This document shows positions 11,212 to 21,550 of a DNA stretch of 64,000 bases, one piece after another. Where the stretch lies: NCBI GenBank assembly GCA_022575985.1, contig JAKSXM010000007.1, positions 53,102,501 through 53,166,500 on the forward strand, in the 5' to 3' direction. The position numbers and the translations under genes are program-made. Source of the DNA: Anagrus nilaparvatae. Taxonomy: Eukaryota; Arthropoda; Insecta; Hymenoptera; Mymaridae. Each line of letters begins with the position of its first letter. Position 1 is the first letter of the stretch. Under the pieces are notes generated by a model. That model saw only the letters and a list, made by a program, of their open reading frames with translations, was not told where the DNA came from and ran no database searches.

Positions 11212-14200
11212 TTAATTTTGACCAGAATTAATATTATTTCGTTTTTTGAATTCTTCATTAATTTTGTATAAAGATTTGCCTTTTGTTTCAGGAATAAAAA
11301 ATATAATAAAAGCAAAGCCTGTTAACACAATTAACCCTAACAAAAAATTTGTACTAAATTGTCCAATTGAAACAACTAACGAAGCATACAATTCAGCACT
11401 AATCGAAGCAGTTGAACTAGCATACAAATTTATAATTATAGACACAATTGCTTTAATATTTGGTGGAAACAGTTCTCCTATTAACATATTTGACATTGTT
11501 AATAAGCCTACTTTAACGCTAGCAAAAAATAATGGAATCGAAATAATTGGTAAAAATTGAAATAAATTTGTTTCTTGGTCTTGTTCTAGCATATAAAAAT
11601 AAGTGACTAACATAGAGATCGACAAATACATGATAGAATTTATAATTAATAACCACGATTTACTTTTCAATTTGTCAATTAAAAATACTGATAAAATTGA
11701 AAATATTACACTCGTATCGTCAATCCATCTAAATATTTTTGAAGAATCAGTTAAGTCAATTCCCGCTACTTTCAAAATTAAATCAGAGTAACAATAAAAT
11801 GAACCAACTATTTCCATATAAATAAAAAGCGTTGTAATAGTGAAGAAATTTTTTATGAAGTTGATGTTTCCAAAATTTTCAAAAATTTTTGTGCTTGATA
11901 CATATTTTTTAATATCCTCTAACTCTTCACTGACATTTTCCTGCAGCCTGTAATATTGCAAAGATTCTTTTGCTTTTGTGAAATCTTCGAATTTCGCCAA
12001 GTTATAAGGTGAATCAGGTAAATGATATAAAATTATAGCTCCAATTAGAGAAATTAATAAAAGTATTAAACTATGAATGAGAATACTTGATGGAAAAATG
12101 TATTCCAAATTAGTTGCTAACGTGTAAGAAAATGGGATACCAAATGATACTGTTGCAAAAAATAAACCTCTATTTTTTGAATCCGTTATTTCTGCACAGA
12201 ATATAGGCGAACTAACAATTGCCATTCCAACTGCTAATCCAGCAATCATTCTAATTATATATAAACACAAAGCTGATTCATAAAAAATCATTAAAATCCA
12301 ACTCAACAAAAATGAAATAGAAGATAAAAAAACAGCATTTTTGCTTCCACAAAATTGCATTAAAACTCCTCCTGTGAATATTCCGAGCCATTCGCCTCCA
12401 AATGTGGAACTTGTAATCCAAGAGATTTTGTACTCACTTGTATCACCAAATTGTAATGACTTTGCCGAGTGTATAATAGAATTCCGATGTAAATAAGTTC
12501 CAATTTGTATTTGCAGGATTATTACTAAAAAATGTTTAAAAAAATTTTTTGTAAAATGTACAAGCTGTTTTAAAGTATATGAACTGGCTTAAATTTTGTA
12601 AAAAAAAAAAAAAAAATTTTTATGACTTGCAGGAGTATGTTTTATAATAAAAGTAAATAATTTACAGAGTGTACTTTTTAATTTGTTAATAAAATATACC
12701 TCAAGCATCTAGATTCTGATAATAAGTTTTGAAAATCTGTTAGGCCTTCTGAATCTGGTTACCGTTACCGGAATTCCGGCTGTAGTAGCTGAATTTTTTT
12801 TTAATTTAAATGGTTACAAATGACATAAAACATAAAAAAAGCGTTTAAAAAATTTTTTTAGTCCCACCATGTCATGGTGTTTGCATTTTAAATGAGTAAA
12901 ACTCAATTTAAAAAAATTTTTTTACGCTAAAAATAGCATTTGTTGATTTAAAATTTCTGGAAATTGAAACTTCTGGAATCTTTAATTTTTATAGCCGTTG
13001 ATCGAGTTTTATATCCCTTAGAATTTAAAAAAAAAAATTTTTTAATTTATAGACGACAGGCGCAGGCGGAGATATTAGAGCTTTAAATTTTTTTCATTTT
13101 TAACGCACTGCATTAATCAAGACTTTTTTATAAAGTTTCAGATTTTAAACATCTTTTAATATAATATTTAGGACATTATTTAGCATCGATTCACTGAAAA
13201 TTTTTCCCCGAAGAAATTGATATTTTGAATATTATAGGTTAGGTCAAAAATCAAAAGTACTTGAAAAATATTTGATATTTTTAATAGAAATTGAAATTTT
13301 TTTTAATGAATCCGATACTAAAAAATATCCTAAATATTATAATCAATGATTTTTAAAATCAGAAGCTTTATAAAAAAGTCTTGATTAATTTATTAGCTCA
13401 AAAACGAATGACATTTTAAGCGCTAATACCTTCGTCTGCAGTCAATAAATTAAAAATTTTTTTTTAATTCTAAGAGACATATAACTCAATAAATGGCTAT
13501 AAGAATTAAATATTCCAGAAGTTCCGATTTCCAGAAATTTTAAAATGCTATTTTTATCCACCTGATTCAACCTTAAGCCATTTGCAATCGTTTAAAACAA
13601 TAACGAAATTCCGGCTGCTACAACTGGAACTTTTTTTTTGTGTATAGAGTTTGCTTTTTAACAGAGTTACTTGTATTAAGAATATTTATATTTATTTTAT
13701 AAAATAAAAACAGATTTTCCAAGAAAACTTGATTTTGGTTGCCACGCAGAAACACTGGTCCATAAAAAAGGAATACACCAAATCACAGTTTAGTATCTAT
13801 GGTTCAGCTTTAGGATACAATTTATGCACGATATATATAAGCCATTTTTTACTTTTCTGGACACGGACTCGTAATATATTTTTACTATACTTATTTTAAG
13901 CAAAATGAATAGTTTTAGTTTTTTAACAAAAGTATTAGCTTGTTCCACATTTTTACACACTGACATTAAATATATGCTTGCTCCAAGTGTATTGTGTTAT
14001 CTGCGTACGTTTTCAAAAAATTATTACTCAACTTTTTAATTATAATTGTTTGCGGTGTACGAGTCGTAATCAGTGCCACAAATATAAATATCGTGGCTGC
14101 GTATTTTACGCATTACTCTAAATAACTAAAGTTCAAGGTTTTATTATCAAAAACAAAAAGTTTTTTTTTTACAAAATTTTATACATGTAAATTATTTTAC

Positions 14201-14240
14201 CTCCAACGGCTGCTGCCCATAACTGCCCAAAATACTTCAT
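11212..14240 (-). CDS. Sugar (trehalose-type) transporter copy 3
   Basis: MFS sugar porter, 450 codons: exon 1 is 14240-14201 and exon 2 is 12524-11212, with a 1676-bp GT-AG intron. The spliced N-terminus reads MKYFGQLWAAAVG then VIILQIQIGTYLHRNS. Reading from the first ATG inside exon 2 (12360) would lose helix 1 and part of helix 2, so the spliced start is preferred. Motifs match copy 2: FCAEI, NRGLFFATVSFG, LPDSPYNLAKF, GELFPPN and PETKGKSL. The central third is almost identical to copy 2 while both ends differ more, suggesting gene conversion. The intron contains a foldback element. Confidence 0.9.
12755..13640. mobile_element. Foldback element in intron of transporter copy 3
   Basis: The arms at about 12770-13200 and 13305-13620 are imperfect reverse complements. 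Examples are TTAATCAAGACTTTTTTATAAAG against its complement near 13365-13390, and the AAATTTCTGGAAAT blocks. The ends carry a CCGGCTGYAGYAGCTG-like sequence and TTTAAATGGTTRCAAATG. These are also seen at 14600-14780 and 45404-45698, so this belongs to a wider family. Non-coding. Confidence 0.7.
14201..14240 (-). CDS. Exon 1 of transporter copy 3
   Basis: 40-nt exon encoding MKYFGQLWAAAVG plus one base, with ATG at 14240 and donor GTAAAATAA. The acceptor is TTTTTTAG ending at 12525. The reading phase (1) is the same as in copies 1 and 2. Confidence 0.88.
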
Positions 14241-14470
14241 ATTTACTATAAAAAAAATATCGGTTCACTTTTCAACAGTTATTAAGAATAAATTATATAA
14301 AACAAAAAAAATTGGGTTTTAAAATATAGTATAGTATGTTATCGTACTCAATACTGATAATTTTTGGAGATTACAACATGAGACGATAGAATTTGGTAAT
14401 ATTTATCATTGTTAACTTTTTATTTAAACTAGATTATAAAATTCTTCAATTTTTATAAGTCGTAAAGAAG
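14241..14470 (-). promoter_or_regulatory. Conserved 5' flank of transporter copy 3
   Basis: Duplicate of the region upstream of copy 2. It shares an AAATATAGTATAGTATG-like block, GATAATTTTTGGAG and AAACTAGATTATAAAATT. It probably holds the promoter; the exact start site cannot be read. Confidence 0.45.
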
Positions 14471-14589
14471 TTCTTTTCATTAAATATCTGTTTTTTATTT
14501 CTGATACATCATTTTCTTTGCTTTTAACATTAGTCGTTCCAGTATTTGCATTTTAGTCTACATGTGGTATAAGTCTAGCAAAAATATAT

Positions 14590-14785
14590 ACACTGAAAAC
14601 AATTCCGGTTGTGGCAACTGGAATTTTTTTGTCTTTTAAATGGTTGCAAATTACATAAAACGTTTAGAAAACTTATTGAGTAAAAAATTTTTTATTTGGA
14701 ACAAAATTTTTTTTTTTAAGTCGCGGTACTGTAAATTATATTTACGTAATTTCCGGCTGCCAAATCTGGAATTTTTTTTAATGTA
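14590..14785. mobile_element. MITE of the CACTGAAAA / CCGGTTGTGGCAACTGG family
   Basis: Begins ACACTGAAAACAATTCCGGTTG and carries TTTAAATGGTTGCAAATTAC. A related CCGGCTGCCAAATCTGGAAT block lies near 14752. Similar ends are at 45404-45698. The right boundary is uncertain. Confidence 0.5.
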
Positions 14786-14859
14786 TGCTTTTTGTATACA
14801 TATTTGAAAATCTAAGGTTTTTGAAGGTTTTTTTTTAATACGCTTTAATCAGTGCCGAA

Positions 14860-16340
14860 CTAACCATTAGGTGCTTGAGGTGCCCGTCTATAGGCCCCCA
14901 CCAATTAATAAAAATTTTTTTTAATTTTAATATTTTTTTAAATTAAACACAAACCTTAAACCTTCGTAGATTAAGGAAATGGTATTAAACAAAAAAAAAT
15001 ATACAATCAGCCTCACACCCACATAACCTTAGGAAGTGGTTTTTGATAATAAAAACTACACTCAAACCTTACACTCAAACAACCTAAGGGAGAAATAGAT
15101 ATAACTCCAGCCTTAAACCCAAAAAACTAAGAAATTAATATTAAAAAAAAATGGGTCTTCTAAACAATTTTTTTTCTCGCTTACGGCCAAAGCAATTTTT
15201 TTAATTTAAACTTTTTTCCAAAATATTGGCACTCTAATATTGTCATTGTAGGCACGAATCAAAAATAGGGCAAATGGGCTATGCCCCCCTCCCCCCGAAA
15301 TGAATATTTTTAATAAAAATATCAATACTTTTTGCTTTGTTTTCAAAAATGTTAACTTCTTTATTAACAAACATAACTATTAAGTATTAAACAATTAACA
15401 ATAAGAAATTATTAAATTTTGATTCTTACGAAACAAATTTTAACCATAATTATTATCATTATTGTAGGTTCACCCCGAAATTTTTTGACCCCTCTCCAAA
15501 AAAAATTTCTGGATACGTTCCTCTCATTAGCACAAGTGATAAGCGTAGTTAAACTAATGTTTTAAGTTTTTGACCCATGTAGTTTACGATTATTTTATTG
15601 TTGTCTATAGGCGTGTGTAAAAATAAAGATATAAAAAAAATACTTATTTTTTGTAATTGATAATAAAAAAAAATTATTTTTTTAATAATATGATATGCTC
15701 TCTTTGTAACAAGAATAAAAAAAGTAACAATAAATATAAAACTGCGCAACTTTTTAATATACAATATAAGAAATAATTTTTCGCTAACATTTAAAAAAAA
15801 GGCGAATATGCCTATTGTTTAGACAGATTTTAATAAATGAAGCAATATTTTTCTTTATTATTACATTTCACTATACTAAAAAAAAATATTTAAGAATTTT
15901 GTACCTATACAGAATATTAAACAACGTGACGTACTTTTTATGTTTATATTTTTGATTTTTATTATTATTTTTAGGATATAAATAAAACATTATTTTTTTT
16001 GACTGATTTATAAATCATTTTTATTATATTACTTCATCCTGAGTTATTATTTTAATTCAATTATAATTCCATGATTCAGTTATTATTTTTTTCATTCGTC
16101 AATTGACGTAAAAAATGAAATAGGTTCGTAATTTTGGCGTTTATAATTCATATCTTGATTTCGCATATTATGAATAAATTATTTAATTCAAAAAAAATTT
16201 TGTAAATAAAAAAGATTAATAGTCAAAATATGAATTGACGCATAAGAAAAAAAAAGTATAACACTTGAAGGAGAAACTACGTTAACTGGATTCCAAATGG
16301 ACTTTTTCTATATAGATATATCAGCAAAAAATACTGACTA
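14860..16340. other. Intergenic, repeat-poor AT-rich
   Basis: No gene or clear inverted repeat. A C-rich stretch (GCCCCCCTCCCCCCG) is at about 15283 and an (A)n-rich block at 15600-15700. Short open frames here have low-complexity translations and no family resemblance. Confidence 0.45.
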
Positions 16341-16383
16341 TACAAATTATTTACTTATTGATATGGGCGATTCTTTCTCAACG

Positions 16384-16551
16384 GTTGAGGCGCGGATCCA
16401 AGGGGGGGGGGCATGGGGGCCATGGCCCTCCCCAAAGTAGTCAAGTCAGCATGTTAAATTTTATTATGATTACTTTAGTTAGGGTACTAATTTTTATGTA
16501 TCTTATAGGCTATGCCCCCCCCCCCAAGCCTAAGGTCTGGATCCACCCCTG
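16384..16551. mobile_element. MITE with GGCGCGGATCCA / TGGATCCACCCCTG ends
   Basis: The two ends are inverted and each is followed inward by a long G or C run (16400-16411 and 16515-16525). Length is about 168 bp. An open frame across it is only the translation of these runs. Confidence 0.6.
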
Positions 16552-17514
16552 CCGGTTCAACCTGACCATCTAACCTTCTCTAAAAATAGAGGCAACTTAA
16601 AAAAAGTTTAATTGTTACAAAGTAACGGAAAAAGGGCCTAGTTTCATAATCTAATTGGCCTTTTCAACTTTGTACATCTAAAATGCCTATCGTCTTTGCT
16701 GATTGGTCACAGGTTCAATATCAAAAATCTTTCGAACTGACAAACTTATGGCATAATTCCATCTACACTGAAAAAAAATCCGATTGCTGCTAGCGGAACA
16801 TGTTCATAGAAAATGGTAACCGGAAAAATCATAGGAAAAGTCCCTTGCAGTCGACTAAAGGGGATGAGAGGGGTGAAAAGTGACGTTTTTAGGGAGAAGA
16901 GGCCAATAGATTTAATTTGACAATAATTTGAAATGAGAGTCAGAGCCTGATCAGTACCTGATAAGAACAAGAACTTAGAATACTTTAGGTTTATGGACTT
17001 AAAATACTTTTAATTTTGGGACTTATTGTAATTTTGGCTCTTGGACTTATGATAATTACGGAGAATACGTTAAAACAGTTATAACTGAACAAGTTTAATC
17101 CTCGTTAGTTATGTAAATACACAAACAAGTTATAAGTTTTTTCTTGCTTAAACAATTGCAAATGTCATGAGCAAAGAAAATTAAAAAAAAAATTTTCTTG
17201 AAAAAAAGTTTTTTTTCTTACCGCAATGCTGCACGCGTATCCTAAATAAGTGGAAAAAATTTATAACCGGTTTGTGTAACTACACAACCAACGAGCATGG
17301 AACATGTTCATTTATAACATTGATAATAAAGTATTTATTGTGTTCATAATATAAATATTTATATGCAAATATTTATATTTAGATTTTTATTATAGAAATC
17401 ATGCTGCTTAGACATCAAAATGAACTAAATTAATTAAATTTTCAAATTATTATAGTTTTTTAAATAATATGAATATGAATTTATTATTTATTAATTTTTA
17501 TAATGAATTCTTAA

Positions 17515-17995
17515 AAATTCTGCACCAATGGTCCCTAGGTACTTCTGCACCAATACTCCATAGGTACTTCTGCACCAAAGGTCTTTAGGGACTTCTGCAC
17601 CAATGCTCCCTAGGTACTTCTGCACCAAAACTTCCTAGGTACTTCTGCACCAAAGGTCTTTAGCGACTTCTGCACCATAGGTCCCTAGGTACTTCTGCAC
17701 CAATGCTCCCTAGGTACTTCTGCACCAAAGGTCTTTAGGGACTTCTGCACCAAAGGTTCCTAGGTACTTCTGCACCAAAGGTCTTTAGGGACTTCTGCAC
17801 CAATAGTCCCTAGGTACTTCTGCACCAATGCTCCCTAGGTACTTCTGCACCAAAGGTTCCTAGGTACTTCTGCACCAAAGGTCTTTAGGGACTTCTGCAC
17901 CAATAGTCCCTAGGTACTTCTGCACCAAAGGTCCCTAGGTACTTCTGCACCATAGGTTCCTAGGTACTTCTGCACCAAAAGTCCCTGAATCGAAA
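17515..17995. repeat. 25-bp minisatellite, about 19 copies
   Basis: Unit close to ACTTCTGCACCAAAGGTCTT plus TAGGG. ACTTCTGCACCA is almost invariant, while the middle varies among several sub-types (AAGGTCTTTAGGG, ATGCTCCCTAGGT, ATAGTCCCTAGGT). The alternation of sub-types points to higher-order duplication. It has no open frame of interest. Confidence 0.92.
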
Positions 17996-18007
17996 ATATT
18001 CTAAGTC

Positions 18008-18312
18008 CATTTGACCCCCCCCCCTAAAAACGTCAATTTTTGACCCCCCCCCCTAAAAGCGTCAATTTTTGACCCCCCCCCTAAAAGCGTCAATTTTTGA
18101 CCCCCCCCCCTAAAAGCGTCAATTTTTGACCCCCCCCTAAAAGCGTCAATTTTTGACCCCCCCCCCCCTAAAAACGTCAATTTTTGACCCCCCCCCCTAA
18201 AAGCGTCAATTTTTGACCCCCCCCTAAAAACGTCAATTTTTGACCCCCCCCCTAAAAGCGTCAATTTTTGACCCCCCCCCCTAAAAGCGTCACTTTTTCA
18301 CCCCCCCCCCCT
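18008..18312. repeat. About 28-bp minisatellite with C-runs, about 10 copies
   Basis: Unit GTCAATTTTTGACC, a C-run of variable length, then TAAAAGC or TAAAAAC. Each unit has an internal palindrome TCAATTTTTGA. The C-run varies from about 7 to 12, so unit length varies. A minus-strand open frame across it translates to a GGGSKIDAFR-type repeat and is not considered a gene. Confidence 0.92.
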
Positions 18313-18469
18313 GCCGAGCCGGACTTTTTCAAATACCCCATCCAATGAACATGTTCCATGTTAAAATTGATTTTTAAATTTCCTTTACGTTTCAGGTCAT
18401 TTGCAATTATTTGAGCAAGAAAAGAAAATTCCACTAGCCACTAGTGGATTCTTTCTCAGTGTATATATT

Positions 18470-19582
18470 CGATAAATACAGTGATCGTGACTAAAAAAAC
18501 AGTAGTTCTTATAAAAGTAAAATAAAAACTTTTTTAAAATTAATCCTAAACTCCAAAAAAATAATAAATAAATTTATTTTAAAATTATGTGAGGAAAAGC
18601 TCAAATTCCTATCATGATACTAATCTGATGAACAATTTGCTCAAAATTTCGTCCACAAAAACTGGAAATTTAATCAGAATACCTATAAAATTTCAAACTG
18701 TAATTAATTTTTATCTATTTGCTTAATTGTGCTCAAAAGAACGAATAAAAATTTTTAAGCATTGACAAGCAATGATAAAAAATAATTTTTAGATAGGTTA
18801 TCATTTATTTAAATTCCAAGAAGGTAATAATATACTTTTTGTAGTACAAACTTTCATTGATAATACTTTCTTTTTAATAATTTATTTTAATTTTCTACAT
18901 AAGTAATTACTTAATTACTGTATACTCTTTTAAAAAAATTAAAATATTAAAATTTTATTTTATTTCATTTTTCATACAAAATAGTTCAATTATATAATTA
19001 GACAAGAGTCATAATAATAAAAATATATTTTATTTTTAAATTGAATAATAACAATTAAAATAATAGAAAATATTAAAAATGTTATTTAAGAAAAAATTTA
19101 AATTATTTTTTTATTTATATTTTATAAAAATTATTTAGAAAATTATCAATTATTTTTTCGACATAAAAAGTTTTGTAAAAAAAATATTGTACAAAACTTG
19201 TAAAATTACTTTCATTTAATGCAGTCGTATAAAAAATAAAATTACTAGGTAATATAATAAAACAAAAAATAAAAAAAATAAATAAAAGAAGAAAATGTTA
19301 CAATTTAAACTTGCAATTTTATTTAAAAACAAATAAAAATGAAACTTAATACTAAAACTCGTATATTCATGAAAGAAGGAATTAAGGTTAAAAAAATTGT
19401 TTATAATGCGAAATTCAATACCATAATACCTGTTACTATTTAAGAAAAGTTGATTCCTTAGAGGCAGATTTTAAAAAAATTGGCTTTAAAGCTAGTTAAA
19501 CTACTTTCTCTCTTGTATATACCAGATGTTGTAGATAAATTTTTATTTTAAATAAAAATTTGTAATTTTATTTGTTTTTTAG
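18470..19582. other. AT-rich sequence upstream of the first visible fw exon
   Basis: I looked for a signal-peptide exon ending in phase 1 and found none that convinces. The sequence is AT-rich with many A runs, and the last bases (TTTGTTTTTTAG) are the acceptor of the first visible fw exon. Confidence 0.5.
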
Positions 19583-19792
19583 GTGTAAACGTTGGACTTC
19601 GTAAACCAGCAAATCAATCAACAAGTGTTAGAGGTGGTGATGCTGGTAATGGTAACGATGGTGATGTGGGTACTGAACATGATGGTAAACGTTGTACTGA
19701 AACACAAAAGGAACCAAGCCCATGGTGGAAAGTTGATTTATTAAAACCATATGCTGTTAAAGTTATTAGAGTTACAACTAGAGGTTGTTGTG
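19583..19792 (+). CDS. fw: fw exon 1 (visible): FTP lectin domain, first part
   Basis: Phase 1 to phase 1, 210 nt. It encodes VNVGLRKPANQSTSVRGG, then GTEHDGKRCTE, PWWKVDLLKPYAVKVI and TRGCC. The pattern of Lys-Pro-Ala near the start, a buried Trp-x-Val-Asp-Leu and Thr-Arg-Gly-Cys-Cys is that of the fucolectin/tachylectin-4/pentraxin (FTP) fold. Acceptor TTTTTTAG, donor GTAAGT. Confidence 0.93.
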
Positions 19793-21501
19793 GTAAGTCA
19801 ACAAACATATAAATTTAATCACGATTTTATCGAACTATGTAAACATTTTTAAATTGTTTCCCAGTAAAAATATAAAATGTCCTTTAAAATTTTAATCACG
19901 ATTTTAATACTAGTCTTTTTTTTTTGTAACTCGCACTGTAAAAATATTGCATTCAATTTGTTGCACGAGTAATAATCAATTTATTTTTTCTTAAAAATTT
20001 TAGACCATTTATTTTATGAAAAAAGTAGTATTGTTTAGAAATATTCCAATTTACGAATTTTTTTTTTTTTTAATTTGTTTATTAATCTATAAATTATTCA
20101 TGATTGCAATAAGATTTTAAATTGATTTTCAAATTATATGAAATATTCAGTGGTTTTCCGTATACAAGACCGAAGAAAAGATGCCTTTTACTTTTAGAAA
20201 AAGAAGCAAAACAATATTTTTAAAATCGTCAAAGAAGTAAATTTCCGTTGCTGACTTATTGACTTTAATATTAACGTTTACGTGGGACGATTGGGAGATC
20301 TAAATATAGGGTTAAAAATAGGCCATTTTTTGCCCCGATAGTATCACGGGTTTGGACTAAAAAAAAGTGTTGGAAACTGGTAGTACATATTATGCGAGAT
20401 ATTATGTGAATTATAAACGTTGAAACCTTCAAAATTGGGGAAAATTGTTAAAATTTAAAATACAGTAAACCTATAATACTCCAGTCAAAATAGGGGTTTG
20501 GTTGTATTTTCACTGGCGAACACGAGATTTGCTCTACTATAGGTTTTTTGGGTCTCTGAACACGAAAATCGGGGTCATTTGACAGAGAAATTGGGGCTTC
20601 ACCCTTAAATTTGCAAAAACTACCCCCAAAAAGGGGTTTTTTTTACATATTTGCAAATTGAGCGCTCAGATTGGCACCATACGGGTTTTTTGGGTCGCTG
20701 ATCAAGAATTTCGACTCCTTTTTCATAAATAATCAATACTTCACCCCTAAATTGGCTAAAACTACCCCCCCCCCAAGGGGGTGTTTTTGCTATTTTCGCA
20801 CTTTGACCATCCAGAATATGTTCATATGGATTTTTCGGGTCGCTAATCAAGAATTTTGACTTATTTTTCATAAATAATCAATATTTTACCCCTAAATTGG
20901 CTAAAACTCCCCCCCCCCCCAAGGGGGTGTTTTGCAATTTTAGCACTTTGAGAATCCAGGATATGTTTATATAGGTTTTTTGGGTCGCTAATCAAGAATT
21001 TCGATTTCTTTTTCACAAATAATCAATATTTTACCCCTAAATTGGTTAAAAATCCCCCCCCCAAGGGGGTGTTTTGCTATTTTACCACTTTGAGCATCCA
21101 GGATATATCCATATAGGTTTTTTGGGTCCCTAATCAAGAAATTTGTCTTTATTTTTCATAAATAATCAATATTTCACCCCTAAATCGGCTAACCCCCCCC
21201 CCCAAGGGGGTGCTTTTGCTATTTTTGCACTTTGACCATCTTCACCCTATTCAATTAAAAAAATGTCTATATTAAGTTTAATTATAAATATTAAATTATA
21301 AACTAATTAATAAGTATATTAAATTAAAAATTTGTATATTAAATTGAACTAAATTTCTATATTTTCACTCCGTTCAATTAAAATTTTTGGTTCCTCATAG
21401 AGGAACCTTTGTGATAGGTGAAATTTTGATTTTCGATATTTTCTCATATAAGCACGTTTTGAGACCTCAGGAAGCTAAAAAACCGGTTTTTAAAAAAAGT
21501 C

Positions 21502-21550
<49 letters not shown>

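Larger units (their letters stand above)
16766..18461. mobile_element. Non-autonomous TIR element carrying two minisatellites
   Basis: Starts CACTGAAAAAAAATCC at 16766 and ends GGATTCTTTCTCAGTG at 18461, flanked by TA on both sides. The interior has dispersed-repeat phrases (ACATGTTC, GGACTTAGAATA) and then two tandem arrays at 17515-17995 and 18008-18312. No transposase is present. TA flanks suggest a Tc1/mariner-like or similar TA-targeting transposase, but the family is an inference. Confidence 0.65.

Noticed and set aside
18001..18264. 87-codon minus-strand frame with GGGSKIDAFR-type repeats
   Set aside because: It is the translation of the C-run minisatellite and changes frame with each run-length change. 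No start context or family.
17500..18320. CRISPR-like array
   Set aside because: Repeats are contiguous minisatellite units without unique spacers, in eukaryotic nuclear DNA.
19614..19808. 64-codon minus-strand frame over the first visible fw exon
   Set aside because: Antisense shadow of an exon with clear FTP-domain coding on the plus strand.
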